This document shows positions 16,532-24,542 of a DNA stretch of 41,197 bases, one piece after another (position 1 is the stretch's first letter; every line of letters starts with the position of its first letter). Where the stretch lies: positions 1-41,197 of the forward strand of contig SFGO01000009.1 of the NCBI GenBank assembly GCA_004556545.1, read 5' to 3'. The notes beneath the pieces were generated by a model, which saw nothing but the letters and a program-made list of their open reading frames with translations, was not told the origin of the DNA and did no database searches. Position numbers and translations under genes: made by a program. The stretch is from Clostridiales bacterium (GTDB lineage: Bacteria > Bacillota > Clostridia > Christensenellales > Aristaeellaceae).

Positions 16532-16885
16532 GTGGAAAAAGTTACCTTTGGTTTGGGCGTAGCAGGTCTGGGCATGATCGTGGTATTTGTGGGTCTGCTG
16601 ATCCTGATTGGTTTTATCACGGTTCTGGGCCTTGTTTCCCGACCGAAAAAGCCTAAGGCCGCGCCTGTGAAGCAGGCGGCCCCTGACGTTGTGGCTGCTC
16701 CGCCGGTACAGGCCGCTCCCGTGGCGGAGGGCGTGCCTGCGGAAGTCATCGCCGCCATTACCGCCGCCATTGCCGCCGTTTGGGAAAGCCCCAACGGGTT
16801 TGTGGTGCGCCATGTGAAGCGCATCTCCAACGCGCCCGCGTGGAAGCGCGCCGGACGCGACGAGCAGACCTACAGCCGCTACTAA
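16532..16885 (+). CDS. OadG/MmdD-like small membrane anchor subunit
   Basis: The 117-residue protein has one N-terminal membrane helix (about 8-32), an Ala/Pro-rich linker (about 40-72) and a short C-terminal segment ending in WKRAGRDEQTYSRY. This matches the gamma/delta chains of Na+-translocating decarboxylases, which hold the complex together at the membrane. GTG start at 16532 with AAGGAAGG upstream. It sits 21 bases after the carboxyltransferase gene and 34 before the biotin carrier, the expected order in mmd/oad clusters. Confidence 0.8.
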   Translation: MEKVTFGLGVAGLGMIVVFVGLLILIGFITVLGLVSRPKKPKAAPVKQAAPDVVAAPPVQAAPVAEGVPAEVIAAITAAIAAVWESPNGFVVRHVKRISNAPAWKRAGRDEQTYSRY

Positions 16886-16919
16886 TCATTCATTGTTTTT
16901 TTGAAGGAGGATAAACCCC

Positions 16920-17315
16920 ATGCGTCAGTTCAACATTACCGTCAATGGTGTTCAGTATTCCGTGGCCGTGGAAGAAGTGGGCGCTGCGTCCGCTCCTGTG
17001 GCTGCCCCCGTTGCCGCCGCCCCTGTGGCCGCTCCCGCCGCTCCCGTGGCTGCTCCTGCCGCCGCTCCTGCGCCTGCCGCTGCTCCCGCCCCTGTGGCCG
17101 GCGGTGAAAAGATCAACGCGCCCATGCCCGGCAACATTCTGGAAGTGAAGATCGCTACCGGCGCCAGCGTCAAGAAGGGCGACGTGCTGATCATTCTGGA
17201 AGCCATGAAGATGGAAAACGAAATCATGGCTCCCTGCGACGGCACCGTGAAGCAGGTGCTGGTCAACAAGGGCGCGACCGTTAACAGCGGCGATCCTCTC
17301 GTTGTCATCGGCTGA
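16920..17315 (+). CDS. Biotin carboxyl carrier protein
   Basis: The 131-residue protein has an N-terminal beta segment and an Ala/Pro-rich flexible linker (about 22-62) of near-repeated APVAAP units. The C-terminal biotinyl domain (about 64-131) has the biotinylation motif EAMKM with K97. It carries CO2 as carboxybiotin between carboxyltransferase subunits and the OadB pump. AAGGAGG precedes the ATG. No biotin ligase is in the window, so biotinylation depends on a gene elsewhere. It is the only biotin domain in the cluster, so both carboxyltransferases must share it or use another outside the window. Confidence 0.93.
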   Translation: MRQFNITVNGVQYSVAVEEVGAASAPVAAPVAAAPVAAPAAPVAAPAAAPAPAAAPAPVAGGEKINAPMPGNILEVKIATGASVKKGDVLIILEAMKMENEIMAPCDGTVKQVLVNKGATVNSGDPLVVIG

Positions 17316-17369
17316 GATCGACTTTGTTCCTTTCCGTATTTTGTAAAGAAAGTGAGTTGATTTCAAACC

Positions 17370-18824
17370 ATGAACGTTGGCGAGAGCTTGTTGAAACTCT
17401 GTCAGGATTCCGGTATTTATTACCTGCTGCAGAACCCCAAGCCGCTGATTATGATCGGTTTGGCCTGTGTACTGCTGTATCTGGGCATCGTCAAGGGCTA
17501 TGAGCCCCTGCTGATGGTCCCCATTGCCTTTGGTATGCTGCTGACCAACCTGCCCATCGCGGGGATGTACCACGAGGAGCTGTTTGCGGGCGGTCATGCC
17601 AACTGGAGCCTGTTCGGCGGAAGCATCCTGTTCAATTCCGCCAATCTGATTGATGCGGCCCATTATACGGTGACGGCTCAGGGCTCTGTGCTGGACGCCA
17701 GCAATCAGCTGCTGGGCACCATCGTGGATACCATTTCCGGTTCTGCCGCGGCCTTCAACGCCTCCGGCGCACTGGTGGTGGACGGTCAGGTGGCCTATGA
17801 TTCCGTGCGCATCATCATGAACGCCTCCGGCGCTTATCTGGCGGACGGAGAGGTGTACAGCCTGCTGGGCGTGAAGCTGGCCACCGCCGGTCAGGTCATT
17901 AACCCCGGTCTGCTGGACTACCTGTATCTGGGCGTGAAGCTGGGCATCTATCCCTGCCTGATCTTCCTCGGCGTTGGCTGCATGACTGACTTCGGTCCCC
18001 TGATCGCCAACCCCAAGAGCCTGCTGCTGGGCGCTGCCGCGCAGCTGGGTATCTTCATCACCTTCATTGTGTGCTATGCCGCCATGGGCTTTACCCCTCA
18101 GGAAGCCGCTTCCACCGGTATCATCGGCGGCGCGGACGGCCCCACGGCCATCTATCTGACCGGCAAGCTGGCCCCGCACCTGCTGGGCCCCATTGCCGTA
18201 GCCGCCTACAGCTACATGGCGCTGGTGCCTGTGATTCAGCCCCCCATCATGCGCGCCCTGACCACCAAGAAGGAGCGCTCCATCGTGATGGAGCAGCTGC
18301 GGCCTGTTTCCAAGAAGGAAAAGATCATTTTCCCCATCGCCGTGACGATTATCGTCAGCCTGCTGCTGCCCTCTGCGGCGCCGCTGGTGGGCTGCCTGAT
18401 GCTGGGCAACCTGTTTAAGGAAAGCGGCCAGCTGGATCGCCTTAGCGATACGGCGCAGAACGCTCTGATGAATATCGTGACCATCTTCCTGGGCATTACG
18501 GTCGGCGCGACGGCGACAGCCTCCACCTTCCTGCAGTTCAAGACGCTGGGCATCATGGTCGTCGGCGTGGTCGCCTTCGGCTTCGGTACCGCAGGCGGCG
18601 TGCTGCTGGCCAAGCTGATGAACAAGCTTTCCGGCGGCAAGATCAACCCGCTGATCGGTTCCGCCGGCGTGTCCGCCGTTCCCATGGCGGCCCGCGTGAG
18701 CCAGATCGAGGGCCAGAAGGCCAATCCCGGCAACTTCCTGCTGATGCACGCCATGGGCCCCAACGTGGCCGGCGTAATCGGTTCCGCTATCGCCGCCGGT
18801 ATGCTGCTGAGCATGTTCGGCTGA
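17370..18824 (+). CDS. Na+-translocating decarboxylase beta subunit (OadB/MmdB/GcdB family)
   Basis: This membrane subunit decarboxylates carboxybiotin and exports Na+. The family core is clear: LGVKLGIYPCLIFLGVGCMTDFGPL, IIGGADGPTAIYLTGKLAP (with the pump Asp), YSYMALVPVIQPPIMRALTTKKER and the C-terminal GPNVAGVIGSA. At 484 residues it is longer than most relatives (about 375-435). The extra length is an insertion of about 105 residues (about 70-180), with two near copies of a NASGA...DG(Q/E)V unit at 130 and 151. The ATG at 17370 lacks a strong ribosome site. It lies between the biotin carrier and the oxaloacetate carboxyltransferase. Confidence 0.92.
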   Translation: MNVGESLLKLCQDSGIYYLLQNPKPLIMIGLACVLLYLGIVKGYEPLLMVPIAFGMLLTNLPIAGMYHEELFAGGHANWSLFGGSILFNSANLIDAAHYTVTAQGSVLDASNQLLGTIVDTISGSAAAFNASGALVVDGQVAYDSVRIIMNASGAYLADGEVYSLLGVKLATAGQVINPGLLDYLYLGVKLGIYPCLIFLGVGCMTDFGPLIANPKSLLLGAAAQLGIFITFIVCYAAMGFTPQEAASTGIIGGADGPTAIYLTGKLAPHLLGPIAVAAYSYMALVPVIQPPIMRALTTKKERSIVMEQLRPVSKKEKIIFPIAVTIIVSLLLPSAAPLVGCLMLGNLFKESGQLDRLSDTAQNALMNIVTIFLGITVGATATASTFLQFKTLGIMVVGVVAFGFGTAGGVLLAKLMNKLSGGKINPLIGSAGVSAVPMAARVSQIEGQKANPGNFLLMHAMGPNVAGVIGSAIAAGMLLSMFG

Positions 18825-18847
18825 TTGTGATTTGAGAGGTGACAAAT

Positions 18848-20248
18848 ATGCCTAAGGTTGGAATTACCGATACCATTCTGCGCGACGGCCACCAGAGCCA
18901 GGCCGCCACGCGCATGACCACCGCCCAGATGGAGCCCATGTTTGCTCAGCTGGACAAGATCGGCTACTATTCTCTGGAGTGCTGGGGCGGCGCAACCTTC
19001 GACAGCTGCCTGCGCTTCCTGAACGAGGATCCCTGGGAGCGCCTGCGCATCCTGCGCAAGGGCCTGCCCAATACCAAGCTGCAGATGCTGCTGCGCGGCC
19101 AGAATCTGCTGGGCTACAAGCACTATGCCGACGACGTGGTGGAGTTCTTCGTCAAGAAGAGCATCGAAAACGGCATCGACATCATCCGCTGCTTCGACGC
19201 GCTGAACGACCTGCGCAACATGGAAACCGCCGTGAAGGCCACCAAGAAATACGGCGGCACTGCGGAAGTGGCTATGAGCTACACCGTCAGCCCCGTGCAT
19301 ACCGAGGATTATTTCGTCAAGCTGGCCGCCGACATCCAGAAGATGGGCGCCGACCTGATCTGCATCAAGGACATGGCGAACCTGCTGCTGCCCTACAATG
19401 CCTACAGCCTGGTCAAGCGCCTGAAGGCGGAAGTGGACATCCCGATTGTGCTGCACACCCACGATACCACCGGCACCGGCGCGATGACCCTGCTCAAGGC
19501 CATCGAAGCGGGCGTGGACGTGGTGGATACCTGCCTGAGCCCGCTGGGCAACGGCACATCTCAGCCCACCACCGAGTCCATCGTGGCGACTCTGCAGGGC
19601 ACCGAGCGTGACACCGGTCTGGATCTGAAGGCCCTGACTGAGATCGCCGGTTACTTCCGCGGCGTGGCGGATGAGCTGACCAAGGAAGGCTGGCGCGATC
19701 CTGCCCGCGTGCTGTCCACCGACGCCAATACGCTGATCTATCAGGTGCCCGGCGGCATGCTGTCCAACCTGATCGGCCAGCTGAAAAAGGCCAACGCCAT
19801 GGATAAGTACTACGAGGTGCTGGCGGAAGTGCCGCGCGTCCGCAAGGACTTCGGCTATCCTCCGCTGGTCACGCCTACCAGCCAGATCGTGGGCACGCAG
19901 GCCGTGATGAACGTCATCAGCGGCGAGCGCTACAAGATGGTTCCCAAGGAATCCAAGGCGCTGCTGCGGGGCGAATACGGCCGCCTGCCCGCTGAGGTGA
20001 ACGAAGAAGTGCGCAGGAAGTGCATCGGCAACGATAAGGTCATCACCCACCGTCCCGCCGACGACATTCCTCCGGAGCTGGAAAAGTATCGCGAAGAGAT
20101 CCGCGACTACTATCAGCAGGAGGAGGACGTGCTCAGCTACGCCCTGTTCCCCCAGGTCGCGCCCAAGTTCTTCCAGTACCGTCAGGCCAAGCAGCTGGGC
20201 GTGGACAGCACCATGCTGAACAAGGAAGAAAAGGTTATGCCGGTGTGA
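18848..20248 (+). CDS. oadA: Oxaloacetate/pyruvate carboxyltransferase subunit (OadA / transcarboxylase 5S type)
   Basis: The 466-residue protein has the HMGL-like TIM barrel with RDGHQS (D13), the carboxyl-accepting Lys in ICIKDMANLL (K174) and the metal ligands in LHTHDTTG (H203, H205), then the PYC_OADA C-terminal region. It moves a carboxyl group between biotin and pyruvate/oxaloacetate. There is no biotinyl domain at the C-terminus, unlike full-length OadA (about 590 residues), so it needs the separate carrier at 16920. The residue after IKDMA is Asn rather than the usual Gly. ATG 18848 is chosen over GTG 18839 for its GAGAGGTGA site. It is the last gene of the cluster. Confidence 0.9.
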   Translation: MPKVGITDTILRDGHQSQAATRMTTAQMEPMFAQLDKIGYYSLECWGGATFDSCLRFLNEDPWERLRILRKGLPNTKLQMLLRGQNLLGYKHYADDVVEFFVKKSIENGIDIIRCFDALNDLRNMETAVKATKKYGGTAEVAMSYTVSPVHTEDYFVKLAADIQKMGADLICIKDMANLLLPYNAYSLVKRLKAEVDIPIVLHTHDTTGTGAMTLLKAIEAGVDVVDTCLSPLGNGTSQPTTESIVATLQGTERDTGLDLKALTEIAGYFRGVADELTKEGWRDPARVLSTDANTLIYQVPGGMLSNLIGQLKKANAMDKYYEVLAEVPRVRKDFGYPPLVTPTSQIVGTQAVMNVISGERYKMVPKESKALLRGEYGRLPAEVNEEVRRKCIGNDKVITHRPADDIPPELEKYREEIRDYYQQEEDVLSYALFPQVAPKFFQYRQAKQLGVDSTMLNKEEKVMPV

Positions 20249-20336
20249 CCGGAATCCCGATAGCCTGCGTTATGGAAGCGGCCTCTGACGATGAAACGTC
20301 ACGAGGAAAGCGAATAGAAGCAGGCACATGAACAAG

Positions 20337-20379
20337 GCCCGTCCCTTGCGGAATCATTCCGTAATGGGCGGGCTGTTTT
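20337..20379 (+). terminator. Terminator after the carboxyltransferase cluster
   Basis: An 18-position stem (20337-20354 with 20356-20373, one mismatch and two wobble pairs) is followed by TGTTTTA. It lies about 90 bases after the oadA stop. Confidence 0.75.
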
Positions 20380-20443
20380 ATATCATGCGCGCTCATGAGA
20401 TTCTCAGAAATGTTTCAGGATTTCTTCAAGCATTTTGGCTGGG

Positions 20444-20456
20444 AATGTGGTATGCT
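20444..20456 (+). promoter_or_regulatory. Extended -10 promoter candidate for the DUF4342/two-component genes
   Basis: TGGTATGCT, ending at 20456, fits TGnTATAAT with one change. No good -35 is seen. It lies 35 bases before the GTG start at 20491, downstream of the terminator. Confidence 0.45.
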
Positions 20457-20490
20457 GGATGCGTCAAAAAGGATGGAAGGAGACAAGCCT

Positions 20491-21105
20491 GTGGCGAGGT
20501 ATACGATCGAAGATATAGAGATTTTACGGAAAAAAAGCGGCATCACCTACGAGGAGGCCGTGAACCTGCTGGAATATCATGACGGCAGTCTGGCCCGGTC
20601 GCTGGTGGATCTGGAACGGAACGGGAAGCTGAAAAAGGACGGCAGTCCCGCAGTCAGCGGCGGCTTTCATGGCGTGATGGATTTCCTTTTGCGGCTGCAT
20701 TTGAAGATCACCAAGGGCGATACCTGCATCGTCAACCTGAATGCGCTGGTCATGATCATTGCGGCGCTGGCCGCGCCCTATCTGGTGCTGGCCGGGCTGA
20801 TTCTGTCGCTGGTGCTGGGGTATAAGCTCCGGCTGAACCGCAGCGCTTCCGCCGATTCCGTGGAGGAAATGCTGAAAACGGCCCGGAAGAACGTCCGGCA
20901 GACGGTCAGCCGCTTTACGCAGGAATCCGAGCAGCAGACGGAGCAGGCTGATGGCGGGGGAAAAAAGGAGTCTGTAAAGCAGGAGCCTCCCCGGAACCGT
21001 CAGCCCGCCAGCGGCACCACGCCGGTGAACGTTCAGTTCCCCGACGGCGCTACGGTGGATGTGCGGGAGGATCAGGACGGTTATCACGAGGCGGAAATAC
21101 GGTAA
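20491..21105 (+). CDS. DUF4342-type protein with UBA-like N-terminal domain and membrane segment
   Basis: The 204-residue product starts VARYTIEDIEILRKKSGITYEEAVNLLE, a small three-helix UBA/TS-N-like fold (about 3-45). A hydrophobic stretch follows (about 84-112: VNLNALVMIIAALAAPYLVLAGLILSLVLG). A charged, Gln-rich, low-complexity tail comes next, with a short C-terminal beta-like segment. This layout fits the DUF4342 family, whose role is unknown. The start is GTG 20491 with GGAAGGAG upstream; the 32 extra upstream codons contain the promoter. It sits 38 bases before the response regulator and is probably in the same operon, so a link to signal sensing or envelope stress is possible. Confidence 0.7.
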   Translation: MARYTIEDIEILRKKSGITYEEAVNLLEYHDGSLARSLVDLERNGKLKKDGSPAVSGGFHGVMDFLLRLHLKITKGDTCIVNLNALVMIIAALAAPYLVLAGLILSLVLGYKLRLNRSASADSVEEMLKTARKNVRQTVSRFTQESEQQTEQADGGGKKESVKQEPPRNRQPASGTTPVNVQFPDGATVDVREDQDGYHEAEIR

Positions 21106-21143
21106 GGATTTGAAATCAGGCATAGGGGAAAGGGGCGCTTTTC

Positions 21144-21830
21144 TTGAGTAAGATTCTGATTGTGGAGGACGAAGCCAAAATTGCGCGCTTCGTCACGCTG
21201 GAGCTGGAACACGAGGGCTACGAGGTAAAAAGCGCCTGTGACGGGCGCTCCGGCCTGCAGCTCTGCCTGGATTGGAAGCCGGATCTGATGATCCTGGATC
21301 TGATGCTGCCGGAATTGAGCGGCATTGAGGTTTGCCGCCGCCTGCGCCAGCAGAGCGACGTGCCCATCATCATGCTTACCGCCAAGGACGACGTCAGCGA
21401 CAAGGTGATGGGGCTGGACATGGGCGCGGACGACTATATGACCAAGCCCTTCGCCATTGAAGAACTGCTGGCCCGCATCCGGGTCGCTTTGAAAAAGCAC
21501 CGGGCGGATACGGCGCAGAGCACCGGGGCCAGAAGCGCCGGAAAGCTGCACATGGAGCCCGCCAGCTACAGCGCGGGCTACGGCGACGAAGCCATCAGCC
21601 TGACCAAGAAGGAATTCGATCTGCTGAACTATCTTTGGCAGCACGAAAACAACGCCGTTACCCGGGACGACCTGCTGACCAACGTGTGGGGCTACGAATT
21701 TACAGGCGACACCAACATTGTGGACGTGTACATCCGCTACCTGCGCCAGAAGATCGACGACCGCTTCGGAATCAAGACCATCCATACCATCCGTGCCGTG
21801 GGGTATATGTTCCGCTATGAGCAGGAGTAA
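21144..21830 (+). CDS. OmpR-family response regulator
   Basis: The 228-residue protein has a receiver domain (about 1-120) with acidic pocket E9-D9 region VEDE, phospho-acceptor D52 (LDLMLP), T79 and K101 (TKPFA). A winged-helix DNA-binding domain (about 135-227) follows, with LTKKEFDLLNYL and the RAVGYMFRYE end. It should regulate transcription when phosphorylated by the kinase encoded immediately downstream. The start is TTG at 21144, supported by AAAGGGG. The kinase gene starts 14 bases before this gene's end. Confidence 0.95.
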   Translation: MSKILIVEDEAKIARFVTLELEHEGYEVKSACDGRSGLQLCLDWKPDLMILDLMLPELSGIEVCRRLRQQSDVPIIMLTAKDDVSDKVMGLDMGADDYMTKPFAIEELLARIRVALKKHRADTAQSTGARSAGKLHMEPASYSAGYGDEAISLTKKEFDLLNYLWQHENNAVTRDDLLTNVWGYEFTGDTNIVDVYIRYLRQKIDDRFGIKTIHTIRAVGYMFRYEQE

Positions 21831-23367
21831 GCAGAAGACCGCCGTCACGCTGGACGGCCAAACCGTGGAGACCGAAAATTCCCTGCTGGGGCGTCTTCAC
21901 ACCCGAATCGAAGAGCTGGAAGCCCAGCAGGAGGCGGAAAAGCAGGCGCGTCAGGAACGGAAGGAGCAGCGGCGGCAGAAAAAGCCCTCCGAACGGCTGG
22001 TGGCGGTGCTGAACGGCATGTCCCGCCGGGTACACGGCGCGGTGATGGGCCTTTTGAGCAATCTGCGCCTTTCGCTGGTGCTGCGGGTGGCGCTGTACGC
22101 CAGCGGCCAGCTGCTGCGGACGACCCTGCCCATGCTGCTGGCTGTAAGCGTGGCTTTTTTTGCCGCGCAGGCCCCGGCGCTGGATCGCTCCATCGACCGA
22201 ATTCTGACGGAGCAGCCTGCCCAGACCAACGCCTATGACGCTGGGCAGCTGTTGGATCAGCCTTTTTCGGCAGTGTATGTGCTGGAAAAGCCGCTGGAGG
22301 ACGATCTGCGGGGATGGCCCCAGCGGGTCAGCCTGTTCTTTTCGGAGATTCGTCAGGGGCCCCGGGTGCTTCTGTATGAAAACACCATCTTGGGCGGAAC
22401 CGTGTTCGTTTGGGAATTGAGCGAGCCGCTGCGCATTCTGTCGGTGCTTTTGGGGACGCTGCTGGCGATCGACCTTCTGCGGGTGGGGTATTTCATCCGC
22501 CATCGGAAGCGGCTGAACCAGAAGGTGCTCAAGCCCATCACCGACATGGCCGAGACCGCCGCCACGCTGAGCGCCAACAACCTGAGCGACCGCATCAGCG
22601 TGGAGGGCACCAAGAATGAATTGAAGGATCTGGCGCTGGTCATCAACGGCATGCTGGACCGGATCGAGCTAAGCTACAACAGCCAGAAGCAGTTTGTCAG
22701 CGACGCTTCTCACGAGCTGCGCACGCCCATCGCCGTTATTCAGGGCTATATAAGCATGCTGCAGCGCTGGGGCAAGACCGACCCGGAGGTGCTGGACGAA
22801 GGCATCACCGCCATCGCGCAGGAAACGGCCAGTATGAAGGAGCTGGTGGAGCGCCTGCTGTTTTTGGCCCGCCACGACAAAAAAACGCTGCTATTGGAAA
22901 TGGAGGACTTTGACCCGCTGGAGATCATGAGCGAGCTTCACCGCGAGGCAAAGATGCTCTCATCCAAGCATACCTTTGCCCTGACCCCCGCCGACAACGC
23001 CATGGTTCACGGGGACAAGGGCATGATGAAGCAGCTGATGCGGATCCTGTTGGACAATGCCATCAAGTACACGCCCGAGGGCGGAAGCATTACGCTGGGC
23101 ATGAAGAACGACGGAGACGCCTGCGTCCTGAGCGTAGAGGACACGGGTGCGGGCATCGCCCTCAAGGATCTGGGGAAAATTTTCGACCGTTTTTACCGCT
23201 GCGACGAAGCGCGCAAATCCCAGCAGAGCGGCCACGGGCTCGGTCTGTCCATCGCTCGGATCATTGCATCCGCCCATGGCGGCAAGATTACCGTGCGCAG
23301 CAAGGTTGGGGTGGGAACCACGTTTTCTGTGAGGATCCCGACGCTTCCGCAGACCGGAAAAGAATGA
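21817..23367 (+). CDS. Sensor histidine kinase (HAMP-HisKA-HATPase)
   Basis: The 516-residue kinase has an unusual charged, probably coiled-coil cytoplasmic N-terminus of about 85 residues, rich in E, Q, K and R. Membrane helices lie at about 88-117 and 207-226 with an outside sensor loop of about 90 residues between them. Then come HAMP (about 228-282), HisKA with phospho-accepting H299 (SDASHELRTPIAVIQGY) and HATPase with N box (LLDNAIKYTPEGG), DTGAGI and GHGLGLSIAR. I chose the ATG at 21817, which overlaps the regulator gene by 14 bp; the 33 extra codons upstream are the regulator in another frame. The signal is unknown. Confidence 0.93.
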   Translation: MSRSKQKTAVTLDGQTVETENSLLGRLHTRIEELEAQQEAEKQARQERKEQRRQKKPSERLVAVLNGMSRRVHGAVMGLLSNLRLSLVLRVALYASGQLLRTTLPMLLAVSVAFFAAQAPALDRSIDRILTEQPAQTNAYDAGQLLDQPFSAVYVLEKPLEDDLRGWPQRVSLFFSEIRQGPRVLLYENTILGGTVFVWELSEPLRILSVLLGTLLAIDLLRVGYFIRHRKRLNQKVLKPITDMAETAATLSANNLSDRISVEGTKNELKDLALVINGMLDRIELSYNSQKQFVSDASHELRTPIAVIQGYISMLQRWGKTDPEVLDEGITAIAQETASMKELVERLLFLARHDKKTLLLEMEDFDPLEIMSELHREAKMLSSKHTFALTPADNAMVHGDKGMMKQLMRILLDNAIKYTPEGGSITLGMKNDGDACVLSVEDTGAGIALKDLGKIFDRFYRCDEARKSQQSGHGLGLSIARIIASAHGGKITVRSKVGVGTTFSVRIPTLPQTGKE

Positions 23368-23371
23368 AAAA

Positions 23372-23414
23372 CGGACAGCCAAAGCGGTCATGCATGAGTG
23401 ACGGCGGCTGTTCG
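23372..23414 (+). other. Hairpin after the kinase gene
   Basis: CGGACAGCC (23372-23380) pairs with GGCTGTTCG (23406-23414) with one wobble. No T-run follows, so termination is not certain. Confidence 0.4.
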
Positions 23415-23487
23415 CGTATGTTCTCCGGCAGTGGGAGGATGCGAGTTTGAACCAATTTGGAAATCGAAAGTTTACGAGGGAAATGAA

Positions 23488-23907
23488 ATGACAGAAATCA
23501 GGTATGTTCAGCCGCAAGACAAAGCATTTTGGTATCGTCTTGACAGACATTTGCCAGAACAGGAATTTTACCATAAAATCACCAGCAAAAGAGGATATGT
23601 TCTATTCGAGGACCATCAGCCGATAGGATTGCTGAGATATAACCTTTTTTGGGATAATACGCCGTTTTGCACCATGCTGTATGTTGATTGAAATTATCAG
23701 AAACAAGGATATGGAAAGCAGCTTATGGAATACTGGGAAAACGATATGAAATCGCAAGGATATGGGATGGTTCTGACCTCTACGCAGGTGGATGAAGAAG
23801 CACAGCATTTTTATAGAAAATGTGGCTATCAAGATTGCGGCGGTCTTGTGATGAATGTGCCGGGATATGAGCAGCCAATGGAGATGTTTTTCGTGAAAGA
23901 AATGTAG
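23488..23907 (+). pseudogene. GNAT acetyltransferase broken by an in-frame TGA
   Basis: From ATG 23488 the frame encodes an N-acetyltransferase of the GNAT family. A TGA at 23689-23691, just after CTMLYVD, interrupts it, and the same frame continues with NYQKQGYGKQLMEYW. That segment is the acetyl-CoA-binding Q/R-x-x-G-x-G/A loop. The end (HFYRKCGYQDCGGLV) is also typical. Together the pieces would be 139 residues, a normal GNAT length. Upstream GAGGG is a good ribosome site. The DNA is AT-richer than its surroundings and uses codons such as AGA and ATA that are scarce in neighbours, which suggests transfer. Readthrough or a sequencing error cannot be excluded. Confidence 0.8.
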
Positions 23908-23978
23908 GGCAGCACCACGCCCTTGGACAGCAGCAAAAAACGCTCGTGACTGCACCGCCCCATTGGCGTGGTATTGCC
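23908..23978. repeat. Imperfect 14-bp inverted repeat after the GNAT pseudogene
   Basis: GGCAGCACCACGCC (23908-23921) and GGCGTGGTATTGCC (23965-23978) pair at 13 of 14 positions, counting one G-T pair. It begins directly after the pseudogene's stop. Three T follow, so it could be a weak terminator or a small element end. Confidence 0.5.
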
Positions 23979-24013
23979 TTTGCTCATCCAGAATTAGGAG
24001 AGGAGATTTAGGA

Positions 24014-24199
24014 ATGAAGCAAGAAAATATTTTATTCGAACTGGTCGACATTGGATTGTCTGTGGCTGCGATCATTTTGATTTTGGTTTCTATATTCAGC
24101 GATGCTGAGCCGAAATGGCTATTGCCGGCGGGACTGATTTGCTGCGCATTGAGCCATCTATTGAGTTCGATTCGCTCTATGCTATCGAAACATAAGTGA
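24014..24199 (+). CDS. Small two-helix membrane protein, unknown function
   Basis: The 61-residue product starts MKQENILFELVDIG and has two hydrophobic segments (about 9-29 and 36-54), with a basic C-terminus (SMLSKHK). I do not recognise a family. The ATG at 24014 is preferred over the longer frame because GGAGAGGAG lies eight bases upstream. It lies in the AT-richer island between the GNAT pseudogene and the DUF6199-like gene, with which it was probably acquired. Confidence 0.6.
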   Translation: MKQENILFELVDIGLSVAAIILILVSIFSDAEPKWLLPAGLICCALSHLLSSIRSMLSKHK

Positions 24200-24256
24200 T
24201 TCCATGATAGAGTGTAGAGATGGAAAAATCGGAATTTGATGAAGGAGATGGTGAAT

Positions 24257-24469
24257 ATGTTGTGGCCTATTTGTGGCGGAATCATAATTTTTGCATTAGG
24301 TATGTTTATCTTTTTGAAGCCAGACTTAGTATGGAAATTGACAGAAGAATGGAAATCTTATCGGGCAGATGAACCGTCTGAATTCTACTTAAAAGTCACA
24401 AAAATCGGTGGTATTTCATTTGCCCTGTTTGGAATTATTATGATTATGCTCCCATTTATTTTAGAGTAA
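24257..24469 (+). CDS. DUF6199-like small membrane protein
   Basis: The 70-residue protein has an N-terminal helix (about 3-21), a central soluble segment LKPDLVWKLTEEWKSYRADEPSEFY and a second helix (about 46-66). The central W-LTE-WKS...EPS pattern fits the DUF6199 group of small membrane proteins, whose role is unknown. The ATG at 24257 is chosen because AAGGAG (24242-24247) lies nine bases upstream; in-frame earlier starts overlap that site. It is the last gene of the AT-rich island. Confidence 0.65.
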   Translation: MLWPICGGIIIFALGMFIFLKPDLVWKLTEEWKSYRADEPSEFYLKVTKIGGISFALFGIIMIMLPFILE

Positions 24470-24542
24470 TAAATTCCAGCTTTCCGAACCGCTTAAATCG
24501 CTCTTCTGTTCGGGAGCGTTCCCATGTGAACGACTACACATC

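Noticed and set aside
13067..16813. 1248-residue open frame on the minus strand
   Set aside because: It lies opposite pyrG and the carboxyltransferase gene, both well supported. The His/Gln/Gly-rich translation is typical of an antisense shadow in GC-rich DNA.
16890..20050. Long minus-strand open frames (651 and 604 residues)
   Set aside because: They are antisense to the biotin carrier, OadB and OadA genes, have no ribosome sites and show low-complexity translations.
23689..23691. TGA read as selenocysteine or tryptophan in the GNAT gene
   Set aside because: Other genes in the window end at TGA normally, no SECIS-like hairpin is evident directly after it, and the GNAT family needs no selenocysteine.
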